A stretch of 8,583 bases of DNA, taken from contig WREJ01000039.1 of NCBI GenBank assembly GCA_009779395.1, forward strand, positions 1-8,583, read 5' to 3'. Every line of letters starts with the position of its first letter. The first letter of the stretch is position 1. Shown in pieces: positions 1 through 6,183 of this stretch. The translations under genes and the position numbers were made by a program. Source of the stretch: Coriobacteriia bacterium. Lineage in GTDB: Bacteria; Actinomycetota; Coriobacteriia; WRKU01; WQUG01. Under the pieces are notes generated by a model, which saw nothing but the letters and a program-made list of their open reading frames with translations, was not told where the DNA came from and did no database searches.

Positions 1-1
1 C

Positions 2-2116
2 GACCCGCGCGATGGCAAGTTTGGCGCAACAGGTGAGGTCGTCATCCGCGAGGGCAAGCACCAGGGACAGCGCATCGAGCTACGTTACGGCCGCGACATG
101 GACGTACTCGAACTAGGACAGAGTGCACGTGTAAGTGGCATCATGCAGGCGATTCCCTTTGAGGCGCGTCAGCAACATCGCTTTGACAAGGGGCTGAGTG
201 CGACCTTTACGGTACAGTCGCTTAGCGATGTGCACTACCAAAGTGACCCGCTGGGCTGGCTGTGGCAGCTGCGTTTTCAGATGCAAGAGAGGTTGCGTGC
301 TGTTGCCGCTGGCTCGGCTGCTGCTGCAAGCGAAGACGCGGCTGCACCCAGCAGCGATAATCACAACGAGGCTTTTGGACTGCTGACTGGCATGACCTTT
401 GGGGATCGGCGCGAACTGAAAGAAACGCCACTTGAGGGTGCGCTGCAGCGTACCGGCCTCGCGCACTTTTTGGCGGTCAGTGGCACCCATTTAGGGCTTT
501 TGGGCGCACTCCTCTTCTTTGCCCTTAGTAAAACGCGGCTGACGCGGCTTGCTTCGGGCAGCATTACACTGGCGGTCTGTGCCTGCTACGTGTTTTTTAC
601 CGGTTTTGCGCCGGGTAGTATTCGTTCTTGCGTGATGCTGGCATTTGCGCTGCTGGTGTATGTGCTAAAACGGCGAATTTGTGTGCTGAGCTCGCTTGCT
701 TTGGCGGGACTTCTGATGCTGATGCTTGACCCCTTGATGGCAGTTTCTCTGGGCTTTTTGCTGTCCTTTGGTTCGGTGGCAGCTATTGTGGTCTTTTCGC
801 GCTATCTGCAGCAGTGGGTGACTTGTCTGCTGCCGGTGCCCTATCGTCACCGACTAAAGGGGGTGACGGGCGGCTTTGCCCTTAGCGTGGTCGCCTCGAC
901 AGCTACCTTGCCGCTGACCCTGGAAGCCTTTGGGATTTTCCCCATAGTAGGACCGCTCGCAAATCTGGTGTTTGGTCCTGCTCTCTGTGCGATGCTTGGA
1001 CTTAGTTTGATAGCCAATGCGCTCGCTGTTGTTCTGCCGCCGCTGGGAACGGTGTTGCTGCAGATATGCCTGTGGTATTCACAGCTTTTGGGTAGTGCCG
1101 TCAAGGCAGTTGCCAGTCTGTCCTGGGCGAGTATGCCCATGGGCGGTTTCTCGACTCTTGCGCTCTGCGTGTTTTTGGGCAGCATCGTGGCACTGTGGCT
1201 GTGGTGGCCGCGTCCCAACAAGCAGGCACTGCTGCGCACTCTCGCTGCTGCTGCCTGTGTGCTGCTGCTGTTTGGTACCGCTACACAGCTGGGTGTTGCT
1301 TTCGAGCAAGCGCGCGGCGTCAAAAGCATCACGGTACTTGACGTGGGGCAGGGTGACGCGCTGCTGGTGCGTGACGGAGCACATACCGTTTTAGTCGATG
1401 CTGGTCCGAGCCCCGCTGTGCTGCGCGAACAACTAAGGGAGCAGCGTATTCGCCGCATCGACACGCTGATTTTCACCCACGACCACGCCGACCACGCGCG
1501 TGGGGCGCAGGTACTGGACGCCTCGTATGGGGTGCGGCAGATTATCGTTGCGGCTGGCGCAGAAGACTCTCCCGTCTATCGTGATATTGCCCAGCGCGTT
1601 AACGCGCCTGTGCTGGGGGCACTTGCCGGCGACACCGTTGTTCTCGATTATCTGGAAATCCGCTTCATTTGGCCCTACCAGCCGGTCAGCTGTCCTAGCA
1701 GCAACGATACTTCGCTGACAAAGCTCATTGTTGACACCGCCTGCGAGAGCATTGACCACAATCCCCTCGACATTGTGTTTTCGAGCGGCGACGCCGAGGC
1801 CGATCACCTGCGCCGTGCCCTCAGCCGGCCTGAATTGCAGGCGGCCCTAATAGTAAATGGACATGCTCGGACAGTTGACATCATACTCGTCCCCCATCAC
1901 GGCAGCAAAAAATCGCTCGACAACAGGATGATCGAGCGGCTGATTTGGGAGGAGGGCGTCCAGTCCAGCGACAAAAAAGGCGCGATTGCTATCTTTTCGG
2001 TGGGCAGCGGTAACCAATTTGGGCATCCGCGCGCAGAACCGCTCGAGCTAATCGAAGAGTATTTCTTAAAGATGTATCGCACTGACCTTGATGGCAGCGT
2101 TACAATAGAACTATGA
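2..2116 (+). CDS. comEC: ComEC/Rec2 DNA-uptake channel protein, 5' end outside the window
   Basis: ComEC forms the inner-membrane channel that takes single-stranded DNA into the cytoplasm during natural transformation. The frame is open from base 2, so the first ATG (98) is probably internal and the true start lies upstream. The visible order, numbering from that ATG, is: the end of an OB-like N-terminal domain (to about residue 45); an Ala/Ser-rich hydrophilic stretch (68-88); the Competence domain with many hydrophobic helices (about 120-400), including the SGTH motif at 128-131 where SGLH is usual; and a C-terminal metallo-beta-lactamase domain. That last domain starts at LDVGQGD (414-420) and keeps HDHADH (461-466), SGD with D565, HHGS (600-603) and GHP with H643. 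All metal-ligand motifs are present, so the hydrolase part looks active. The stop overlaps the holA start (ATGA). Whether the organism is transformable cannot be told from this gene alone. Confidence 0.95.
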   Translation, partial: DPRDGKFGATGEVVIREGKHQGQRIELRYGRDMDVLELGQSARVSGIMQAIPFEARQQHRFDKGLSATFTVQSLSDVHYQSDPLGWLWQLRFQMQERLRAVAAGSAAAASEDAAAPSSDNHNEAFGLLTGMTFGDRRELKETPLEGALQRTGLAHFLAVSGTHLGLLGALLFFALSKTRLTRLASGSITLAVCACYVFFTGFAPGSIRSCVMLAFALLVYVLKRRICVLSSLALAGLLMLMLDPLMAVSLGFLLSFGSVAAIVVFSRYLQQWVTCLLPVPYRHRLKGVTGGFALSVVASTATLPLTLEAFGIFPIVGPLANLVFGPALCAMLGLSLIANALAVVLPPLGTVLLQICLWYSQLLGSAVKAVASLSWASMPMGGFSTLALCVFLGSIVALWLWWPRPNKQALLRTLAAAACVLLLFGTATQLGVAFEQARGVKSITVLDVGQGDALLVRDGAHTVLVDAGPSPAVLREQLREQRIRRIDTLIFTHDHADHARGAQVLDASYGVRQIIVAAGAEDSPVYRDIAQRVNAPVLGALAGDTVVLDYLEIRFIWPYQPVSCPSSNDTSLTKLIVDTACESIDHNPLDIVFSSGDAEADHLRRALSRPELQAALIVNGHARTVDIILVPHHGSKKSLDNRMIERLIWEEGVQSSDKKGAIAIFSVGSGNQFGHPRAEPLELIEEYFLKMYRTDLDGSVTIEL

Positions 2117-3216
2117 CGCAAAAGGCACCCCTAGAACCACTGAATCTGATTATTTCTCAGCAGGATTTGCTGCGAAGTCAGGCTGTTGCACGTCTGAAGC
2201 AGCGTATGGTCGAAGAGGGAGTCGACCTTGACCTAGACGCGCAGACCATTGAAGCCGAAGCCCTGGACATCAGCAGCTTTATTGCGGCAACAACAACGCT
2301 TCCTTTTCTGTCGCCGCTGCGTCTGGTTGTGCTGCAAAACGTTGACCTGCTAAAAGCACAGGACGAACGCACAACTGCGATTATCGATTACTGCCGCGAC
2401 CCTAATCCAACGACCGTTCTTGCGCTGACGGCTCAGCGTTTGGCAAAAACGACCAAACTGTACAAGGCGATTGCAGAAAAGGGGTTGGTCATTGACCGAA
2501 AAGCCCCCGCAAAGGCAGATTTGCCCCAGCATGTTGTGCTGATGTGCGCGTCTGCGGGTCTGCAGGCGAGCTTGCCAGTGGCAACGACCCTTATTAATCT
2601 GGTTGGTGATGACCTCGCAAGCCTAAACTCTGCCATCGAGCAGCTTGCTGCCTACAAAGCAACGACGACCCCGACCAAAGACGCGGCTGACAGCAGTTCT
2701 ACAGGTGACGGTGCCGACAGTCCTACGCTCACAGCTCTGACCCAGCGCGAAGTCACCGAACTCATCAGCGAAACAGCAGAAGTCAAAGCCTGGGAGTTCA
2801 CCGACGCGCTTGCTGCCAAAGACGCGGCGCGTGCGCTGGACATACTCCACCGCCTGACCGTAACAGAGGGAGAGTCCGTCCATTACCTGATTGTCTTTCT
2901 TTCAGCGAGCAAGCTGCGCGAGCTACTAACTGCGCGGGTGCTAATCGAGCGGGGACAGGTTGGTGCTGACGCGCTGATGCGGCAGCTGAACAGTCAGCCA
3001 TCAGTCTCGAAAAGTGGCAAAAGTCGCAGTATCGCGCCCTGGTTGGCGCAGCGAATCATGGGGCAGGCAGGTCGTTTTGAGGTCGCTGACTTGCGTGAGG
3101 GTCTGCGCAACCTTGCAGAAGTCGAATACATACTGAAAACGAGCCCGCCCCAGTTGGGCAGACTCGCTTTAGTTCGGTGGTTGCTGGAACTTACCAGCCT
3201 GGAACTTACTAGCTAG
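2113..3216 (+). CDS. holA: DNA polymerase III subunit delta
   Basis: HolA is the delta subunit of the clamp loader; it opens the beta sliding clamp so that it can be loaded on primed DNA at the replication fork. The protein has 367 residues, near the usual 330-350. It shows the family pattern: an N-terminal fold with FLSPLRLVVLQNVDLL at 65-80, GDDLASLNSAIEQLAAY at 166-181 (the delta signature around G-D-L and the KLA-like helix), a restart at about 209 (TQREVTELI), and the C-terminal helical collar ending in EVEYILKTS (336-343). Residues 183-208 form a Thr/Ser/Asp-rich linker that looks inserted between the lid and collar parts. The N-terminal loop reads SQQD (15-18) where a G-x-E type motif is usual; delta is not an active ATPase, so this need not harm it. 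The ATG overlaps the comEC stop by four bases, so translational coupling is likely. The last ten residues come from a 15-bp duplication. Confidence 0.93.
   Translation: MTQKAPLEPLNLIISQQDLLRSQAVARLKQRMVEEGVDLDLDAQTIEAEALDISSFIAATTTLPFLSPLRLVVLQNVDLLKAQDERTTAIIDYCRDPNPTTVLALTAQRLAKTTKLYKAIAEKGLVIDRKAPAKADLPQHVVLMCASAGLQASLPVATTLINLVGDDLASLNSAIEQLAAYKATTTPTKDAADSSSTGDGADSPTLTALTQREVTELISETAEVKAWEFTDALAAKDAARALDILHRLTVTEGESVHYLIVFLSASKLRELLTARVLIERGQVGADALMRQLNSQPSVSKSGKSRSIAPWLAQRIMGQAGRFEVADLREGLRNLAEVEYILKTSPPQLGRLALVRWLLELTSLELTS
3184..3213 (+). repeat. 15-bp tandem duplication at the 3' end of holA
   Basis: Two adjacent 15-bp copies, 3184-3198 and 3199-3213, read CTGGAACTTACCAGC and CTGGAACTTACTAGC, with one C/T difference. 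Each encodes LELTS, so HolA ends LELTSLELTS just before the TAG stop. The pattern suggests a recent in-frame slippage duplication that lengthened the C-terminus by five residues. Confidence 0.9.
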
Positions 3217-3227
3217 CTGCAAGCGTA

Positions 3228-3497
3228 TTACTTTGCAGCAACAGCATTTGCTGCTTTCATCAGGCCCGATTTGCGGTTCGCTGCCTGATTTTTGTGCAGA
3301 ACACCCTTTGAGGTAGCAACGTCAAGTGCTTTACAGGCAACTAATGCTGCAGCGATTGCACCGTCGCGGTCGCCAGCCTCGATTGCTGTATGAACTTTTT
3401 TCGTCTCGGTGCGCAGGGCTGACTTGACCGCCCGGTTACGCAGACGTGCTTTTTCGTTGGTCTTGATGCGCTTCTTTTGGCTTTTAATGTTCGCCAC
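3228..3497 (-). CDS. rpsT: 30S ribosomal protein bS20
   Basis: bS20 is a primary 16S rRNA-binding protein of the small subunit, contacting the 5' domain and helix 44. The 89-residue product has the typical size and the family N-terminus [21 protein letters not shown], followed by a Lys/Arg-rich three-helix body and the C-terminal [18 protein letters not shown] signature. The start codon is GTG (complement of 3495-3497), fixed by the conserved N-terminus and by a strong Shine-Dalgarno sequence nine bases upstream. The gene runs opposite to all its neighbours. It converges on holA with 11 bp between stops and diverges from the desulfurase operon across 137 bp. In E. coli S20 represses its own translation and also uses a non-ATG start (UUG); the GTG start and structured leader here would allow similar control, but that is inference. 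Confidence 0.98.
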   Translation of the reverse strand: MANIKSQKKRIKTNEKARLRNRAVKSALRTETKKVHTAIEAGDRDGAIAAALVACKALDVATSKGVLHKNQAANRKSGLMKAANAVAAK

Positions 3498-3506
3498 TTA
3501 TCTGGT

Positions 3507-3514
3507 TCCTCTCC
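3507..3514 (-). promoter_or_regulatory. Ribosome binding site of rpsT
   Basis: On the minus strand GGAGAGGA ends nine bases before the GTG start at 3497. This strong site supports GTG as the start codon of rpsT. Confidence 0.75.
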
Positions 3515-3519
3515 AAATT

Positions 3520-3540
3520 CGTAAGTCACGGCACTTAACG
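3520..3540 (-). other. Possible hairpin in the rpsT leader
   Basis: CGTAAGT (3520-3526) can pair with ACTTAACG (3533-3540) around the six-base loop CACGGC, giving seven pairs and one bulged base. In the predicted rpsT mRNA it sits just upstream of the Shine-Dalgarno sequence and just downstream of a C-rich stretch (complement of the GGGGGTGGGGG run at 3548-3558). It could be part of a translational control leader for S20. There is no comparative support, and the stem is short. Confidence 0.3.
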
Positions 3541-3572
3541 ACCCTGTGGGGGTGGGGGTACGAAGTTAAGCC

Positions 3573-3601
3573 TTAGCATCGTACCATACAAATGCTACAA
3601 T
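3573..3601 (+). promoter_or_regulatory. Promoter of the desulfurase-iscU operon
   Basis: A sigma70-type promoter: -35 TTAGCA (3573-3578), a 17-bp spacer, and -10 TACAAT (3596-3601) preceded by an extended -10 TGC (3593-3595). Transcription would start near 3608, giving a leader of about 27 bases before the start codon. It overlaps the predicted rpsT promoter on the other strand. Confidence 0.65.
3574..3597. repeat. Inverted repeat TAGCAT-N12-ATGCTA across both promoters
   Basis: TAGCAT (3574-3579) and ATGCTA (3592-3597) are perfect reverse complements, 18 bp centre to centre. The left arm covers the rightward -35 and part of the leftward -10; the right arm covers the rightward extended -10. 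The position would suit an operator for a dimeric regulator, but no known operator is recognised and six-base arms can arise by chance. Confidence 0.4.
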
Positions 3602-3606
3602 GAAAA
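3578..3606 (-). promoter_or_regulatory. Promoter of rpsT
   Basis: On the minus strand: -35 TTTTCA (complement of 3601-3606), a 17-bp spacer, and -10 TACGAT (complement of 3578-3583) preceded by an extended -10 TGG. Each hexamer matches four of six consensus bases. Transcription would start near 3571, leaving a leader of about 74 bases that contains a C-rich run and a possible hairpin. Confidence 0.5.
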
Positions 3607-3622
3607 GCTGTTCTTTACCCTG

Positions 3623-3630
3623 AAAGGAAG
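3623..3630 (+). promoter_or_regulatory. Ribosome binding site of the cysteine desulfurase gene
   Basis: AAAGGAAG ends four bases before TTG (3635) and seven before GTG (3638). It supports a start here but does not decide between these two adjacent codons. Confidence 0.6.
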
Positions 3631-3634
3631 TGCC

Positions 3635-4861
3635 TTGGTGACCTACCTGGACTATGCGGCGACAACGCCAGTCGATGCGCGCGTGCTTGAAGCGATGCTA
3701 CCTTATTTTTCGACGCATTTTGGCAATGCCAACAGTCTGTACGCAGCGGGTCGCGACGCCTATCACGCTCTGGAAGCCGCGCGTGAAACCATCGCCACAG
3801 CTATTGGTGCTGCTCATCCCGCAGAAATCATTTTTACCTCTGGTGGCACCGAGGCAGACAACGCTGCCTTTATCAGCGTTTTGCGCCGCATCGCCCCTGA
3901 TGGCGGTCATCTGGTCACAAGCGCCTATGAACACCCTGCCGTTCTTGAGCTGGTCAAATGGCTGGGCAAGCAGGGTTACGACATTACTCTGGTACAACCA
4001 CGCGCAGATGGTCGTATTCATCCAGAAGACCTGGCAAAAACTCTGCGCGAGGACACAAAAATCGTCTCTATCATGCACAGCAATAACGAGATTGGCACGA
4101 TTAATGACCTTAAACAGTTGGCAGAGTGCGTCCATTCTTGCGGCGCCCTCTTTCATACTGACGCTGTCCAGTCGCTGGGCAAGGTAGCTTTTGACGTGCA
4201 AGATCTGGGTGTTGACCTCGCGTCTTTTTCTGCGCACAAGATTTACGGTCCCAAGGGTATTGGCGCGCTGTATCTGCGGCGTGGCATTGGCTTTGATGCC
4301 CTTATCAAAGGCGGCGGGCAAGAAAGCAAAAGGCGCAGTGGCACGCAAAACGTTGCTGCTGCCGTTGGCTTTGCAGAGGCTGTCCAGCTATCCCTAGCAG
4401 AAAGGGACAGCGAGGCGCTGCGTCTGGCAGATTTGCGCGACCACTTGATTGCGCGTGTGACCAGCAGCCTAGAAAACACGCAGGCAACGGTCAGCGAGGG
4501 TGCGCGCATTCCTGGCATCGCACCGCTGCTGATTAAAGGCGTCGAAGGCGAATCGATGCTGCTGCAGCTGGATAACCAGGGATTTGCTGTCTCGACGGGG
4601 TCTGCCTGTAGTTCGGGATCCCTTGCTGCAAGTCATGTTTTGCTCTCGATTGGGGTGCCGCAAGAGATCGCGCACGGCTCGCTACGTGTTTCGCTAGGCA
4701 GACAGACAACAGCCGCTGATGTCGATGCTTTTGCCGACGCACTTGTCCCCATTGTTGAAAAGCTGCGCGCGATGTCGCCGGTATATGAACGTTATTTTGG
4801 TCGGGCGAGTGCACAGCACGCGCCAAAGAACACGGGTGGTCAGAAAGACGCGGGTGTTTAG
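3635..4861 (+). CDS. iscS: Cysteine desulfurase, IscS/NifS type
   Basis: This PLP enzyme removes sulfur from L-cysteine, giving alanine and a protein-bound persulfide for Fe-S cluster assembly and other thiolation pathways. The 408 residues cover a full class I desulfurase: YLDYAATTPVD at the N-terminus, FTSGGTEADN (67-76), EHPAV with H100, HSNNEIGTI (148-156), HTDAVQS with D176 and Q179, the PLP-binding lysine K202 in SAHKIYGPKG, RRSGTQNVAAA (233-243), and the catalytic C325 in GSACSSGS. The tail after about 390 is polar and probably disordered. Two starts are possible: TTG at 3635 (given here) or GTG at 3638. Both lie behind AAAGGAAG (3623-3630), and GTG is perhaps likelier as a codon. The stop directly abuts iscU, so the pair is one operon. 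The symbol nifS is equally used for such genes; no nitrogen-fixation gene is present here. Confidence 0.95.
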   Translation: MVTYLDYAATTPVDARVLEAMLPYFSTHFGNANSLYAAGRDAYHALEAARETIATAIGAAHPAEIIFTSGGTEADNAAFISVLRRIAPDGGHLVTSAYEHPAVLELVKWLGKQGYDITLVQPRADGRIHPEDLAKTLREDTKIVSIMHSNNEIGTINDLKQLAECVHSCGALFHTDAVQSLGKVAFDVQDLGVDLASFSAHKIYGPKGIGALYLRRGIGFDALIKGGGQESKRRSGTQNVAAAVGFAEAVQLSLAERDSEALRLADLRDHLIARVTSSLENTQATVSEGARIPGIAPLLIKGVEGESMLLQLDNQGFAVSTGSACSSGSLAASHVLLSIGVPQEIAHGSLRVSLGRQTTAADVDAFADALVPIVEKLRAMSPVYERYFGRASAQHAPKNTGGQKDAGV

Positions 4862-5299
4862 ATGATTTACAGCGAAAAAGTGATGGACCACTTTAATAAT
4901 CCGCGCAATGTTGGCGTGATTGCTGACGCCGACGGTGTGGGTGAGGTGGGCAACATCACTTGTGGAGACATTATGAAGATTTCCATCAGCGTCGACGCAG
5001 ACGACCACATCACGGACGCTAAGTTTCAGACGCTGGGTTGTGGGGCAGCAATTGCGACGTCTTCGATTGTGACAGAACTGGTCAAGGGAAAGTCTATACA
5101 GCAGGCAGCCACGCTGACCAAACAGCAAGTCGCTGATGAGCTGGGTGGCTTGCCCTCGGCAAAGATGCACTGTTCGATTTTGGCGACAGACGGACTAAAG
5201 TTGGCGGTTGATGACTACCTGACCAAGAATGGACGGACTCCGCTCTCGGGCGAAATAAAGTCGGCTGACCCCAACTTTGACCCGCATGCAGATGACTAG
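4862..5299 (+). CDS. iscU: Iron-sulfur cluster assembly scaffold protein, IscU/NifU N-domain type
   Basis: IscU receives sulfur from the desulfurase and iron, builds a [2Fe-2S] cluster and passes it to apo-proteins. The 145 residues form one IscU domain without the ferredoxin or Nfu domains of full NifU. The family start YSEKVMDHFNNPRNVG is present, as are all cluster ligands: C34 and D36 in NITCGD, C60 in TLGCGAAIA, and H103-C104 in KMHCS. The segment before the last Cys reads LPSAK (97-101) where E. coli IscU has LPPVK, the site bound by the Hsp70 chaperone HscA. The ATG follows the desulfurase TAG with no gap and lacks a clear Shine-Dalgarno sequence, so translation probably depends on reinitiation by ribosomes finishing the upstream gene. 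The tail after about 125 is polar. Confidence 0.95.
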   Translation: MIYSEKVMDHFNNPRNVGVIADADGVGEVGNITCGDIMKISISVDADDHITDAKFQTLGCGAAIATSSIVTELVKGKSIQQAATLTKQQVADELGGLPSAKMHCSILATDGLKLAVDDYLTKNGRTPLSGEIKSADPNFDPHADD

Positions 5300-5350
5300 T
5301 CGTGCAGGCACACTAACAGATGAGGATGGGTCGATGAAAAGGAGCCAGCA

Positions 5351-6076
5351 ATGTCTTTGACGACAGAAGAAAAAAGCCTGTTGGCCATACAGGACATCGA
5401 CCTGAAGTGCGCGCAAATTGCCGAAAGACTGGACAAAGCTCCGCATAAACAGCGCATTGCCAAAACTCGCGCAAAAATCGCCGAAGGTAAGCAGCGCTTA
5501 GCGGCAATCGCTGCGGCAGATGCTGACTTAAAGCAGCAAATTGCCACCTTGCAAGACGAGGCGGAAAGCTACGACCAGCGCATGAAGATCCATCAGGCAA
5601 CGCTGCAGCAGTCAAGCGATCACCGCGCTGTCAGTAACCTGTCCAAAGAACTAGAAGCTCTGCTAAAGCAGAAGGAAAAATGCGAGAACAGTGCGCTGCA
5701 GCTGATGGAAAAACGCTCTGACCTTGCGCGTGCAGCCGAGGATACCGCCACTAAAGTGCAGCAGCTGCAAGACATCGAAGCAAACGAGCTAGCTGCCTAC
5801 AAAGAGTACTATCAAAAGTTGCAGACTGCTGCGGCACGTTTGCAGCAAGAACGCGAAAGCCTGCTAGTTCAGGTAGTGCCAGCGACTTTGACGCGCTACG
5901 AGAAGATTCGCGACAGCAAAAACGGCATTGGTGTGGCACGCTACAGCGAGGGCAAATGTCTGGCGTGTTCTGTTATGTTGCCTGCTGCGAAACAGGCAGA
6001 GATGGAAATTAGCGACGGGATACAGAGTTGCCCCAGCTGCAAGCGACTACTAATTGTCGAGAAAGATAATGCCTGA
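5351..6076 (+). CDS. Coiled-coil protein with C-terminal C4 zinc ribbon (DUF164/CT398-like family)
   Basis: The 241-residue protein is almost entirely Glu/Lys/Gln/Ala-rich helix from 5 to about 190, with heptad-like patterning typical of a long coiled-coil hairpin. A short conserved-looking stretch YEKIRDSKNGIGVAR (183-197) leads into a zinc ribbon with C203-x2-C206 and C227-x2-C230. This is the architecture of the zf-RING_7/DUF164 family, which includes Chlamydia CT398, Helicobacter HP0958 (FlgZ) and mycobacterial relatives. Known members bind nucleic acid or protein partners such as RpoN, but no general function is established and none can be assigned here. The start is well supported by AAAAGGAG (5337-5344), six bases upstream of ATG. 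It follows iscU after 51 bp on the same strand with no visible terminator, so it may belong to the same transcript. Confidence 0.85.
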   Translation: MSLTTEEKSLLAIQDIDLKCAQIAERLDKAPHKQRIAKTRAKIAEGKQRLAAIAAADADLKQQIATLQDEAESYDQRMKIHQATLQQSSDHRAVSNLSKELEALLKQKEKCENSALQLMEKRSDLARAAEDTATKVQQLQDIEANELAAYKEYYQKLQTAAARLQQERESLLVQVVPATLTRYEKIRDSKNGIGVARYSEGKCLACSVMLPAAKQAEMEISDGIQSCPSCKRLLIVEKDNA

Positions 6077-6112
6077 TATTTGCACCGGGTGCGCTGGACG
6101 GACTCTGCCAAT

Positions 6113-6142
6113 TTAGGCTTTTTGCAGTTGGTGCGGTAAAAT
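6113..6142 (+). promoter_or_regulatory. Candidate promoter of hom-thrB
   Basis: In the 107-bp gap before hom, TAAAAT (6137-6142) is a good -10 hexamer. The best -35 is poor: TTAGGC (6113-6118) with an 18-bp spacer. Transcription would begin near 6149, leaving about 35 bases of leader, which is too short for a riboswitch or attenuator. The rest of the gap shows no clear terminator. Confidence 0.4.
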
Positions 6143-6183
6143 TTTATCCGTGCAATACATTTTAAGCGCGAGAGGGTAGTACT

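Noticed and set aside
847..1476. A 209-codon open frame on the minus strand inside comEC
   Set aside because: It lies antisense to the ComEC membrane core, has Ser/Arg/Pro-rich composition typical of shadow frames, and shows no recognisable domain.
2101..2106. TACAAT just before holA as an internal promoter
   Set aside because: No -35 hexamer lies 16-18 bp upstream, and transcription would start at or past the holA start codon.
3698..4348. A 216-codon open frame on the minus strand inside the desulfurase gene
   Set aside because: It is opposite the highly conserved PLP-enzyme region and has no family resemblance or ribosome binding site that I can see.
5320..5360. Two tiny overlapping frames (ATG at 5320 and 5334) as leader peptides before the zinc-ribbon gene
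   Set aside because: They have 5 and 8 codons, lack their own ribosome binding sites, and overlap the real binding site; chance frames.
6082..6092. Palindrome GCACCGGGTGC after the zinc-ribbon gene as a terminator
   Set aside because: As a hairpin it gives only four pairs around three bases, with no T tract behind it.
6143..6183. Riboswitch, T-box or threonine leader before hom
   Set aside because: The predicted leader is only about 35 bases, with no peptide rich in Thr/Ile codons and no T-box-like sequence.
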